The position numbers and the translations under genes are program-made. From Allium sativum (lineage: Eukaryota; Streptophyta; Magnoliopsida; Asparagales; Amaryllidaceae), in assembly GCA_030737875.1 (NCBI GenBank), contig CM060922.1, positions 303,605,456-303,669,455 on the forward strand: a stretch of 64,000 nt of DNA, read 5' to 3'. Of the stretch, positions 36,126 to 46,985 are shown piece after piece (position 1 is the stretch's first letter; each line of letters begins with the position of its first letter). Under the pieces are notes generated by a model. It did not search any database, was not told the DNA's origin, and was given only the letters and a program-made list of their open reading frames with translations.

Positions 36126-38231
36126 GGAAATTCGATTATATCGAATCAAGGGAAGTAATGTTTACTTTCCATTTCAAATCAAGTTTTAATTATCTGTTAA
36201 TAAAGTAGTTGGTTGTTTATTTATCCAAATTAAGATATGGAAATATATTTAAGTTAACATATTTTGAAAGCATGGAATTATAACATTTACAGTTATAATC
36301 AAATGATTCAGTAAAGGAAGTGGATTCATAAATAGAATCCGAGAGTTCGCAAGGAAGTTTCTTAAAGAGTAATGTTTGAACTTTGTCTATTTCGAAGTTA
36401 GAAATGTTGTCCAGTTAAGGTCTGAGAGGTAATTATACCCCAACTTGATTGACTTAGTTTTTAACTAAGAAGTGGATAAGGTTCGAGAGTGAAAGGGGTT
36501 AAGTGAATTTAGTTAATGAGCGAAATGGTTGGTGTTGGCATAGCGATGTTTATTCAAACATCAGTTTAAACCCAATGAAGGAGATTTGGAAATGTCTTCC
36601 AAATGAAAATCAGAAATGTTTCCTGAATATAGAAAATGAGAAATGGAATTGTTTTCCATTGTTAATAACGTGTATTTTCTAAATATAGTAAATAAGAAAT
36701 ATAGGAAAACAAGAATAAGGAAAAGGGTAAATTTATGATAATTTGATGATGAATGATGATTGATCGATAGAATTTCCATCTGGAAATAATATCGTTGTTT
36801 GCACACCGACATGTTTTTAATTGATAGTTAAATCACCGACCATCAAAGTTTTGACCATTTTAACGTTGTTAATATGGAGAGACCGGTCGGATTATTATCC
36901 AGAGAACCACTCCGTATTGGCATAAGCGTTGCGAATCAAGTATGCTGAATATATTGAAGACGGAGTTATGCAAGGGCTATCCTATTTACAGAATAGTGCC
37001 TTCGGTTTGTCCAGTCCCAGGACAAACGTGAATGGGCGAATGTCTGACAGAGTATATTCAAAGGATCGCGTAAGTTGGTCTCTTTAAACGTACTTACGTT
37101 TGGTGGCGGAGGAATTCGTTTCTCTTAGCTGTATACCCGTGATATTTTTGGTGAAATCAATTTGTGATTTGGCCGGTATGACTATGTGGCATTCAAAGTA
37201 ATGGAGGTGGGATCTGTCAAAAGATATGTTATGACCTCAAGCCTCATCCACCGGGAAATGACAAAAATCGGGCAGGCAGCATGGCTATGTGGGTCGCACC
37301 CATTAGGATATAAGATCACCTATCTAGAGAAATTCCTTTTGTTCTTAAATCTATCGATGCTGTCCCTTATCGGGAGACGGTTGCTGATCCCAACCGTTGG
37401 TGATATACATTCGATACACTCAAGCGAAATGAGTGGTCGGTCATGTGTGGGCCGGGTTGCAAGATGTTCTTGTTGAACCCAGTGTATTTGCCTCTAGAGA
37501 TACACGTTCGGAAGGTGGTCCCATACCTTGTCAAGTTGGAATCCAATCTCCAATAAGTGCCTGCGAGTTTGATTGTATATTATATATGTAGAGCGTGAGA
37601 TGCAAGCGTTCTACTAGATTTTAATTACTTGTGATTAGACATTATTATAATATCAGATAATATATGATTTCCAAAGTGTTTTAGGTTATCGTAAGGTAAA
37701 AGCCATCCGTATTTATGAGTGGATTGGTCTTACGATTATCTTTTCTTTTGAAAAGGATTTTGAAAAGTTAAACCAAATGATTGGAGTTTACTCACACCAG
37801 TCCCATGACTGACCCAGAGTTTTATTTTGTTTTGTTTTCCCTAAACTCTTGGGTGCCCAAATTTGTACGGGCAGTCAAGTAGTCAGGATTTACAGGTATG
37901 CTTGAAGAGCTTGGAGCAGGAGGCTTCAAGATTTTTCTAGCTATTGATTATTCCGCTGTGATGAAAGTGTTGTACTCTGATAATGGTATGATATACATAT
38001 ACTACTTTGATTTCAAGATATGTCGTCTATTATATTTTATTCGTTCCGCTGTGAGATTCGTGTTACTCTGATGTTGTTGTGTTCTTCTTCTTCTTCTGTT
38101 CTAATTTTCTATCTTATCTATCCTCACCCTCTAATTTCTTTCTTGGACTATCCGGTAATTTCGACTTTTGATTGTTCGATAGGTGTTATATATCGGATAA
38201 CCAAGGTCGCTTTTTCCCGGGTCGTTACAGT

Positions 38232-38243
38232 TGGTATCAGAGC
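38232..38243 (+). other. Primer binding site of element D (initiator Met tRNA type)
   Basis: TGGTATCAGAGC begins 2 bases after the end of the 5' LTR. It is the standard plant primer site, complementary to the 3' end of initiator tRNA-Met including CCA. Confidence 0.93.
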
Positions 38244-39717
38244 TGAAGGTTAAGTATTACCTTGGCTCTGTGGCGTGATTCAGTTGAGATGGGGTTAGTA
38301 ATACCCTAGACTGAGTTTGAGTGTATATATACGAGTGAACGTATTTTTTATTTGATATACAATGATTTTATATTGTGGAGATTTATTGGTTGAGTTGTTT
38401 ATGAATTCTGGTCGATCAGTTTGATCCACTGTATCGATAGGGGTTTCTAAACGCTTGAATACGATGAACCGACACAGTATGTTTTGAAAAAGGGTGAATG
38501 AAATAATTTTACCCAAATTATATTTTGATATAAGCAAAGTACAGATATTTGAAATTATTATAGTATATTGAATGTGTTGGTTGTGATTATAATCGAATAA
38601 GATTATAAAATGTGGAATGGTTATGTAAATAAAAAATCAAAATTCATATAAGTGAAATATATGAAATCAGATGAATTAAATATGAATTTAAGTTCAGAAT
38701 TGGAATTAAATTGCTAAAATTTGAATAAGCGTTGTAAATGGAATTAAATTGAATATATGTGAATTTTAAAATCCTGGGAGATTTTAAATTTGTTACAAGC
38801 ATTAAAAATGGATATTTTGAAATGAATTTCAAAATGAAAGTGTTTAGAAATGGTTTTGAAAGTGACATAGTATTGAACTCACTTCGATAGCTGGAAAATA
38901 AATTCCGATGTTGATCCGGACATCATCGGTGTTCATTTTCGAGTTTGTAAGTGACAGATTACTACCAAAGATTTTGTTTTTGAATTGTTTTGAGAAACCA
39001 AGTTGTTTTGATATTCCAAAGGGATATTTGGTTTTTGGAAAAGGCAAAGCTATTTGAAACTCCCAGGTAAGATTGTTTGAAATAAACACGAATTAAATAG
39101 AAATTTGTGAAAGAAAATTTGAAATTGAGTTGAAGCCAGTTCAGTGGAAATTGAGTTGAATTGAAATAAAATGGTATCAAGTAGAATTGGACTGAATTAG
39201 AGATTATCTGGGATAGAAATGGATGGTCGAGCAAGAAATTTGAATTGAGATTGGAATTGCAGTTTGATTGAAATTTGGTTTGGTTATAAGCGGATGGTCG
39301 TGCTGAAGATAAAAGTGATTGGGAGTTTGAATGGGATGATAGTGGTATATGCTAAATTGATAGCAGAATTGAATGCCGACAAAAAGGTACACGTACATAT
39401 TCATATGAGTTGGATGAGATTTATGAGCCTGTTTGGCAAGCCACTTGGCTATTTGATTTTCTTTTGGGTTGAAGAAGGCCTAGAGAGGCGAGTTGGAGTT
39501 TGAGCTATTGACCAGTACAAAGGAGATGCTGGCGAAATTTTTCAGAAATTTCGAATGTTATAAAATTTTCAGAATTTTTGAAATTTTCGTTTATAGAAAT
39601 AAATTAATAAATTAATTAGAATTAATTGGTTTAGTGAAACCGGAGTAAATAAATAATTTTAACCTAGTTATAAAGTTCATTTTTCTACCTTAGCAATTTC
39701 GAGGACGAAATTATTTT

Positions 39718-39730
39718 AAGGGGGAAAGAA
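39718..39730 (+). other. Polypurine tract of element D
   Basis: AAGGGGGAAAGAA directly abuts the 3' LTR (TGTAACGG at 39731), the expected position for plus-strand priming. Confidence 0.93.
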
Positions 39731-40683
39731 TGTAACGGCCCAGATTTTTTTGACCATTTAGTTATTATTTAAAAATATTTTTTTATTGTTTTGGAAGTTT
39801 AAATGGTTTAATTTCAATAATTTTGAATATTTTATTTTATTTCGAAATGGTAGAAATTTAGTGGATCTGCAATATACTGTGAACTGGCAGTATAAAAGGA
39901 TAAATTTTTAATTTAAAATAGTACGTTTACAAAGGATGTAGTAGCTAACGAACTCGGATTTCGATGAAATCAGTTTCATTAAATCTGAAATGATGAAATT
40001 AGGTAACCAACCAAGTTACGTCAAAAATGGCATCCGTATGTCGAAAAGAAAAAATAAAAGGCCAAAATTTGAACTAAATTTTGACGGTAATTGGAATTTG
40101 CTAATGCTAACGGCAAAACTGGAACCTGAGACCTATCCAGGAAAATTCTAAACATAGGATATTAGCTATATATGAAATCTGGGAAAATCCTATAACGGAT
40201 ATAGAAAGTTATTAAGGAAACAAAATTTAAATAAATTATTTGAAAATCTAAACAAACTCCGATTTTTGATTTGAATACATAGGATTGAAGTACGTTAAAA
40301 ACCGGACCAGATGGTGGAAGAATTTCTGAAAACCGTTTTCGTTTGATACTCCAACATGAGACCGGAAGGTGTTGAAACTAACACAAAACACTATTTTGAA
40401 TTTGAATTTAAATTATTTGAAAGTTCAAACGAATTCAAAATTTAAATATTTTTATATATTATTGAAGAGCAAGAAAAATTGAACAACATGGTTGAAAAAG
40501 ATTTTGGATAAGGTATCAATAAGTAAGTCAAATTAACGTCCGAATAGGGTTGAGAAAACACACTTTACTATTCATAAATTATTAAATTTATTTATAATTT
40601 AATAAATTTAAGGATTAATTCTAGCCATCCATTTTCGACCGTTGGATTCGCGCCACCTCAGCAATCCATGTGACTCCTTCGGC

Positions 40684-40691
40684 TATAAATA
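40684..40691 (+). promoter_or_regulatory. TATA box of the D 3' LTR
   Basis: TATAAATA, the same as in the 5' LTR; the following C run is shorter (7 versus about 12). Confidence 0.7.
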
Positions 40692-42659
40692 GCCCCCCCC
40701 TTCATTTTTAAACTCACTCCTCCTCCTCCTCTTTCAAGCTTTGGCAATGGCAGAAATAATAATAAAATATTAGGAAATAGGGAAAAGGGAAGGAAGGGAG
40801 AAAGGAGGGCAAGACGGGGAGTTAGGGACTCTTAGGCAGAGGCTTGGGGTTCGCGGGGTAAGTTTTTAAATAATATTTATTTATTTATTTATTTGTGTAA
40901 TATATATATATATATATATATTATAATTAAAATAGAATTTGTAAAAATAAATATCAGAACATTCTAAGGGTGACAGAGAGGATAGTGTCTAAGGCTTGAG
41001 TTTGGAAAATATAGTTTCCTGCTCTCCCTGGCTATCCCTAACTGATCCGACGGATGGGATGATTAATTTAAATTTAAATTTAAATTTAAATTTGAATTTG
41101 AATTTAATTTGAATTTAAAACAGACTAGGGGCATTTTCGTAATTTTTAACCATAAACTTTAAAAGCTTATAACTTTTTCAAAACAAGTCGGATTTCCACG
41201 AAACAAGGACCGTTGGATTCTTATCGGAAAATACTTTAAAATGAGTGGAAGCAGATTTTTGATGCGGGTTAAAAATTTTAAGTTATAATTAAATGAATAT
41301 TTTTAAATATTTTATTTGAAAATTAAATTAAATTAATATTAAAATGGTTTTTCAATTTTAAAAAAATTTGGATATGGCTAGAGATGGGAAAGTATGATTT
41401 TTTAGAAGGGCAGGGAAGGTAATTTGGCTAATAACGCAATTAGAAATTAATTAAGATAAAAATAATTTAATTAATTTAATTAAATATATATTCATTTAAA
41501 TTAGGTAAATATTGTAAATAGCATAACTTTTGCATACATTAACGAAATTTAACGAAACAGGATCCGTTGGGATCGTATGGACAAGCACTACGCAATGGAA
41601 CTGACCGCAAGTGGATTGGAGCTCGTTTGGATTTATGGTGAAATTTAACGTCTGAACCAAATCAATGACCGATTATCGTTATTCAACGATAAACCGTCCA
41701 AGGTGAGTAAATCTCATTAACTCTGAGCACTTTATATTTTTATAAAGTATTTTTAGAACTGATAATTATTGGTTGAATTGCTGAGTGTTGATTGTTTGGT
41801 TGAACTGCTAGTCAATTGATTGAAAATACCGATATAGTTATATATATCGTTAACCGATGTTGATTTTGTTTATCAGAATACCTCATATTGAAATGAAATT
41901 GATGTGAATTATATTGTGTAACATCTGTGGATGCAGGGAAACAGGTCGGAGGAATCCAACTGGATTCCTCAACATTTATTTATCGTTTTTCATATATTCT
42001 GATATATGATGTGTTATATCATCTGTTGTTGAACCTGTGTGTTTGGATGATGATTGAACCTTTTGATTTGGTATTTTTATACCATAAGTGATACTAGAAA
42101 GTGAAAAGGGATTTTCAAAGTTTATTTTGAAAATAAATTATTTATATAAAATCAATAGATTTTATATATAAAAGGAAGAGAATTTCATGAGAGAAAATGA
42201 TTATAGAATCAAAGCATTTGTAAAAAAACAAATATTGGTGAAATTAAATAGAAGGGAAAATATTGGTGAAATCAAATAGAAGGGAAAATATTGGTGAAAT
42301 CAAATAGAAGGGAAATATTTGTGAAACGATTACAAATAGAAATAAAAAGGGAAACATTCGTAAAAGTATTTACAAATGGAATTGAAAAGGGAATATTCAT
42401 GTAGGGAATAAAGAAAAGTTGACAGAAGTACTTATTTGTTAAATAAATAGAAAGGTTAAAAGAAATATTTATTTGTTGAATAAATAGAAAAGTTAAAGGG
42501 AATATTTATTTTTTAAATAAATAGAAGCGAAAAGAGAATAGTTATTTGTTGAGTAAACGAATAGAAAAAGAATCTATTCAAGGGAAGTAATTCAAAGGAA
42601 TTATTCCAAAGGAATTATTCAAAAGAGAAAAGTCAAAGGGATTAATTCAAAAGAGTTAA

Positions 42660-42955
42660 TCAACTAGAGTTAAACCGTTGGAGTTAAACTGTTAGAGTTA
42701 AACAGTTGGAGTTAAACTGTTAGAGTTAAACAGTTGGAGTTAAACTGTTAGAGTTAAACAGTTGGAGTTAAACTGTTAGAGTTAAACCGTTGAAGTTAAA
42801 CTGTCAGAGTTAAGCCGTAAAGTTAAACAGTTAGAGTTAGTTAGAGTTAACCAGTTAGAGTTATTCAGTTAGAGTTATCCAGTTAGAGTTATTCAGTTAG
42901 AATTAACCAGTTAGAGTTGATCAGTTAGAGTTAATCGTTTTGAGTCAAATCGAAC
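42660..42955 (+). repeat. GTTAGAGTTAAAC tandem array in the 3' LTR of D
   Basis: Copy of the array at 35220-35515 with the same unit order, so it predates the insertion of D. Confidence 0.9.
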
Positions 42956-43299
42956 TAGAGTTATTCAAATATAGTAATCGAATAAGGGTTAATTGAATAT
43001 TAGTTATTCAATTAGAATTGATCGAATCTAATTATTCGAGATAGAGTTAAAAATAGACAAAGTTATTTAAGGATGAATTTCCATTTAGCACGACTGCTAG
43101 CGTAATTCGCAGGGCTGCAGATAGCCTACGGCGGTCGGATGTTTCCTGAGGGAATCAGGCGTAACCATTGTGATCGCAGCGATCTAGAGTCAAGCAAATG
43201 GTGTTAAATCAAATAGTAATTAATCAATAGAAGTTAATTAAGTCGAGTTAGTCGAGTATTAGTAAATTAAGTAGGGTTAGTCAAAAAGGGAATTAATCG

Positions 43300-43565
43300 A
43301 ATATCACCTATTCGAAGTAGAGTTATCGAATATAGTTTATTCGAGAAGAGTAATCGAATATAGTTCGTTCGAAGTGTGTTAAATCGAATATAGTTATTCG
43401 AAGGAGAGAATTATCGAATATGGTTTATTCGAAGTGAGATTTTTCGAATAGTAGTTATTCGAAGAAAAGGATTATCGAATATTAGTTATTCGAACAGGGG
43501 AATCGAATATAGTTTATTCGAAAGAGAATTATCGGATAGTGATTATTCGAGAGTGAATCATACAT
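43300..43565 (+). repeat. TCGAATA...TATTCGA palindrome array in the 3' LTR of D
   Basis: Copy of 35860-36125, with the same hairpin-forming units. Confidence 0.85.
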
Positions 43566-46379
43566 GGAAATTCGATTATATCGAATCAAGGGAAGTAATG
43601 TTTACTTTCCATTTCAAATCAATTTTTAATTATCTGTTAATAAAGTAGTTGGTTGTTTATTTATCCAAATTAAGATATGGAAATATATTTAAGTTAACAT
43701 ATTTTGAAAGCATGAAATTATAACATTTACAGTTATAATCAAATGATTCAGTAAAGGAAGTGGATTCATAAATAGAATCCAAGAGTTCGCAAGGAAGTTT
43801 CTTAAAGAGTAATGTTTGAACTTTGTCTATTTCGAAGTTGGAAATGTTGTTCAGTTAAGGTCTGAGAGGTAATTATACCCCAACTTGATTGACTTCGTTT
43901 TTAACTAAGAAGTGGATAAGGTTCGAGAGTGAAAGGGGTTAAGTGAATTTAGTTAATGAGCGAAATGGTTGGTGTTGGCATAGCGATGTTTATTCAAACA
44001 TCAGTTTAAACCCAATGAAGGAGATTTGGAAATGTCTTCCAAATGAAAATCAGAAATGTTTCCTGAATATAGAAAATGAGAAATGGAATTGTTTTCCATT
44101 GTTAATAACGTATATTTTCTAAATATAGTAAATAAGAAATATAGGAAAACAAGAATAAGGAAAAGGGTAAATTTATGATAATTTGATGATGAATGATGAT
44201 TGATCGATAGAATTTCCATCTGGAAATAATATCGTTGTTTGCACACCGACATGTTTTTAATTGATAGTTAAATCACCGACTATCAAAGTTTTGACCATTT
44301 TAACGTTGTTAATATGGAGAGACCGGTCGGATTATTATCCAGAGAACCACTCCGTATTGGCATAAGCGTTGCGAATCAAGTATGCTGAATATATTGAAGA
44401 CGGAGTTATGCAAGGGCTATCCTATTTACAGAATAGTGCCTTCGGTTTGTCCAGTCCCAGGACAAACGTGAATGGACGAATGTCTGACAGAGTATATTCA
44501 AAGGATCGCGTAAGTTGATCTCTTCAAACGTACTTACGTTTGGTGGCGGAGGAATTCGTTTCTCTTAGCTGTATACCCGTGGTATTTTTGGTGAAATCAA
44601 TTTGTGATTTGGCGGGTATGACGATGTGGCATTCAAAGTAATGGAGGTGGGATCTATCAAAAGATACGTTATGACCTCAAGCCTCATCCACCGAGAAATG
44701 ACAAAAATCGGGCAGGCAGCATGGCTATGTGGGTCGCACCCATTAGGATATATGATCACCTATCTAGAGAAATTCCTTTTGTTCTTAAATCTATCGATGT
44801 TGTCCCTTATCGGGAGACGGTTGCTGATCCCAACCGTTGGTGATATACATTCGATACACTCAAGCGAAATGAGTGGTTGGTCATATGTGGGCCGGGTTGC
44901 AAGATGTTCTTGTTGAACCCAGTGTATTTGCCTCTAGAGATACACGTTCGGAAGGTGGTCCCATACCTTGTCAAGTTGGAATCCAATCTCCAATAAGTGC
45001 CTGCGAGTTTGATTGTATATTATATATGTAGAGCGTGAGATGCAAGCGTTCTACTAGATTTTAATTACTTGTGATTAGACATTATTATAATATCAGATAA
45101 TATATGATTTCCAAAGTGTTTTAGGTTATTGTAAGGTAAAAGCCATCCGTATTTATGAGTGGATTGGTCTTACGATTATCTTTTCTTTTGAAAAGGATTT
45201 TGAAAAGTTAAACCAAATGATTGGAGTTTACTCACACCAGTCCCATGACTGACCCAGAGTTTTATTTTGTTTTGTTTTCCCTAAACTCTTGGGTGCCCAA
45301 ATTTGTACGGGCAGTCAAGTAGTCAGGATTTACAGGTATGCTTGAAGAGCTTGGAGCAGGAGGCTTCAAGATTTTTCTAGCTATTGATTATTCCGCTGTG
45401 ATGAAAGTGTTGTACTCTGATAATGGTATGATATACATATACTACTTTGATTTCAAGATATGTTGTCTATTATATTTTATTCGTTCCGCTGTGAGATTCG
45501 TGTTACTCTGATGTTGTTGTGTTCTTCTTCTTCTTCTGTTCTAATTTTCTATCTTATCTATCCTCACCCTCTAATTTCTTTCTTGGACTATCCGGTAATT
45601 TCGACTTTTGATTGTTCGATAGGTGTTATATATCGGATAACCAAGGTCGCTTTTTCCCGGGTCGTTACATGGGTATTATTTATGTTGACTAACGTCTGTG
45701 GATGCAGGAAAAACAAGTTGGAGGAATCCGACTGGATTCCTCAAAAATATATTATCTGTTTGTTTACTTGTTTGCATATATACTGTCATATATGATGTGT
45801 TAGAAAACCAAAAATAAATAATTGATTGTTTGGTGTTTAAATATCACTGGGCATAAGTGTTGATATTTAAAAATATCGAAAAAGGAAATTTCCAGAGTGA
45901 AAAGGGAAAACTCTATTTTTCTAAAATAGAATTTGAAATTTGAATGGAATAAAAATATTAACTTGTTTTAAAGGAATAAAACAAGAAGTTCATATATAAA
46001 CGAAGTTTTAAATGAAGGGAAGAGAATTTTCATTGGATAATTCAGAAATAAATTATAAGTTTGAATTTGAAAAAGGGAAAACTATTTTTCCAAAGTAGAA
46101 ATATCTATTTCAAAGGAAATTGAAATCGGGACTTGTTTAAATATATAAACAAGTAAAATAAATAGGGTTTCTAAATAAAAAAGGGGAAAAATTATCATTT
46201 GGATAATTTGAATATTTAAATTCAAATGTGAATTTAAAAATAGATATGGGGGAAATCGTTTTAAAGAAATAAATGATGGAATTTATTCTGATGTTTAGAA
46301 TATAAATTGAACGGAAATAAATCGATAAGGATTTATGATTTGAATTCGATTAATTCGAATTTATTTAAATAAAAGTTAA

Positions 46380-46985
46380 TTTGAATATATGAAGTTCAAT
46401 GGAATTGAAAATAGAATTTGAAATTTGAATAAAGAAAATTCAAATAGAAATTGATTATAAAAATTCAAATAGAGTTTGAATTTAGAAATTCAAATGGAAT
46501 TCAAAAATAGAATTTGAATATAGAAAATATAAAGGAAATTCAAATATAGAATCTGAATATCGAAAGTGAAATGGAATTTGAATCAAGAGATTTTAAATAT
46601 GAAATTTGAATGTAGAATTCAAATAGTTTAAATATGGAATTTGAATATAGAATTCAAATAGATTGAAATGGAATTGGAAAATAGAATTTCAAAATAGAAT
46701 TTGAAATGGAGATTTGAATATAGAAATTCAAATGGAGATTGAAAATGGAATTTGAATATAGGAAATTCAATTTGAATTGAAATAGAATTTGAATTCAAAG
46801 GCATTGAAATAGAATTTGAATTCAAAGGAATTCAAATGGATTTGAATAAAGAAAAGTCAAATAGAATTTGAAAATAGGATCAAATGAAGTTTAACTATAA
46901 AATTTGAAAATAGAATTCAAATGGAGTTTAAATATAGGAAATTCAAATAGGATTGAAATGAAATTTGAATTTAGAAGATCAGAAG
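46380..46985 (+). repeat. Degenerate (AATAGAATTTGAA)-type array in LTR C
   Basis: Words such as GAATTTGAATATAGAAATTC and AAATTCAAATGGAATTTGAA repeat irregularly with a 15-30-bp spacing. The purine-rich words GAATTTGAA and TTCAAAT form local inverted repeats. It sits where element D has its GTTAGAGTT and TCGAATA arrays, and resembles the interior of D at 38640-39260. Confidence 0.75.

Larger units (their letters stand above)
32325..38229 (+). repeat. 5' LTR of element D (5905 bp)
   Basis: TG...CA ends and near-identity with 39731-45669. Over 35101-36180 and the corresponding 42541-43620 I see no difference by eye. Differences elsewhere are isolated substitutions plus changes in simple tracts: a longer C run at 33287 than at 40692, and fewer AAATTT units at 33660 than at 41065. 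Open frames at 36561-36812, 37186-37476 and 38020-38253 recur in the 3' LTR and are LTR DNA, not genes. Confidence 0.95.
38230..39730 (+). other. Interior of element D, non-coding
   Basis: A primer site at one end, a polypurine tract at the other, AT-rich sequence between. Many degenerate GAATTTGAA / AATTGAAAT words lie at 38580-39260. A 79-codon open frame (39264-39503) shows no gag or other motif. Around 39376-39460 the sequence (GACAAAAAGGTACACGT, CAAGCCACTTGGCT) is homologous to 47802-47890 inside LTR C. Confidence 0.8.
32325..45669 (+). mobile_element. Complete non-autonomous LTR retrotransposon D with giant LTRs (LARD-like)
   Basis: Two directly repeated LTRs (32325-38229 and 39731-45669) begin TGTAACGGCCCAG and end GGGTCGTTACA. 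They flank a 1501-bp interior with a primer site next to the 5' LTR and a polypurine tract next to the 3' LTR. The 5-bp duplication TGGGT (32320-32324 and 45670-45674) is perfect. The host is LTR C of the same broad family. The interior has no gag, protease, RT, RNase H or integrase, so replication must be supplied in trans. The interior end CGAGGACGAAATTATTTTAA, followed by a G-rich tract, is the sequence that precedes the 3' LTR in Tekay/Del-type chromoviruses, so a Ty3/gypsy partner is likely. The nearly identical LTRs mark it as the youngest large element here. Confidence 0.95.
39731..45669 (+). repeat. 3' LTR of element D (5939 bp)
   Basis: Direct copy of 32325-38229, 34 bp longer, mainly from an expanded AAATTT tract at 41065-41110, an AATTTAATT repeat at 41465-41480 and a small AAGGAAGAG insertion at 42170, offset by a shorter C run at 40692. 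It ends CGGGTCGTTACA before TGGGT. Confidence 0.95.

Noticed and set aside
36561..36812. 83-codon minus-strand ORF repeated identically at 44001-44252
   Set aside because: It is duplicated only because both copies lie in the two LTRs of element D. It is AT-driven, hydrophobic and has no homologous open frame in LTR A, B, C or E.
37186..37476. 96-codon ORF present in both LTRs of D (second copy 44626-44916), partly echoed in LTRs A and C
   Set aside because: The DNA block is conserved across the LTR family, but the reading frame is interrupted in A, B and C. The conservation is of nucleotide blocks, not protein.
38020..38253. Open frame at the 3' end of the D LTR (second copy 45460-45795)
   Set aside because: It is in terminal LTR sequence and differs at its end only because of what follows each LTR. 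No motif.
32325..45669. Interpretation as a 7.4-kb tandem segmental duplication
   Set aside because: The repeat starts with TG and ends with CA, a tRNA-Met primer site and a polypurine tract abut the repeat borders, and a perfect 5-bp target duplication flanks the whole. An LTR retrotransposon explains all of this.
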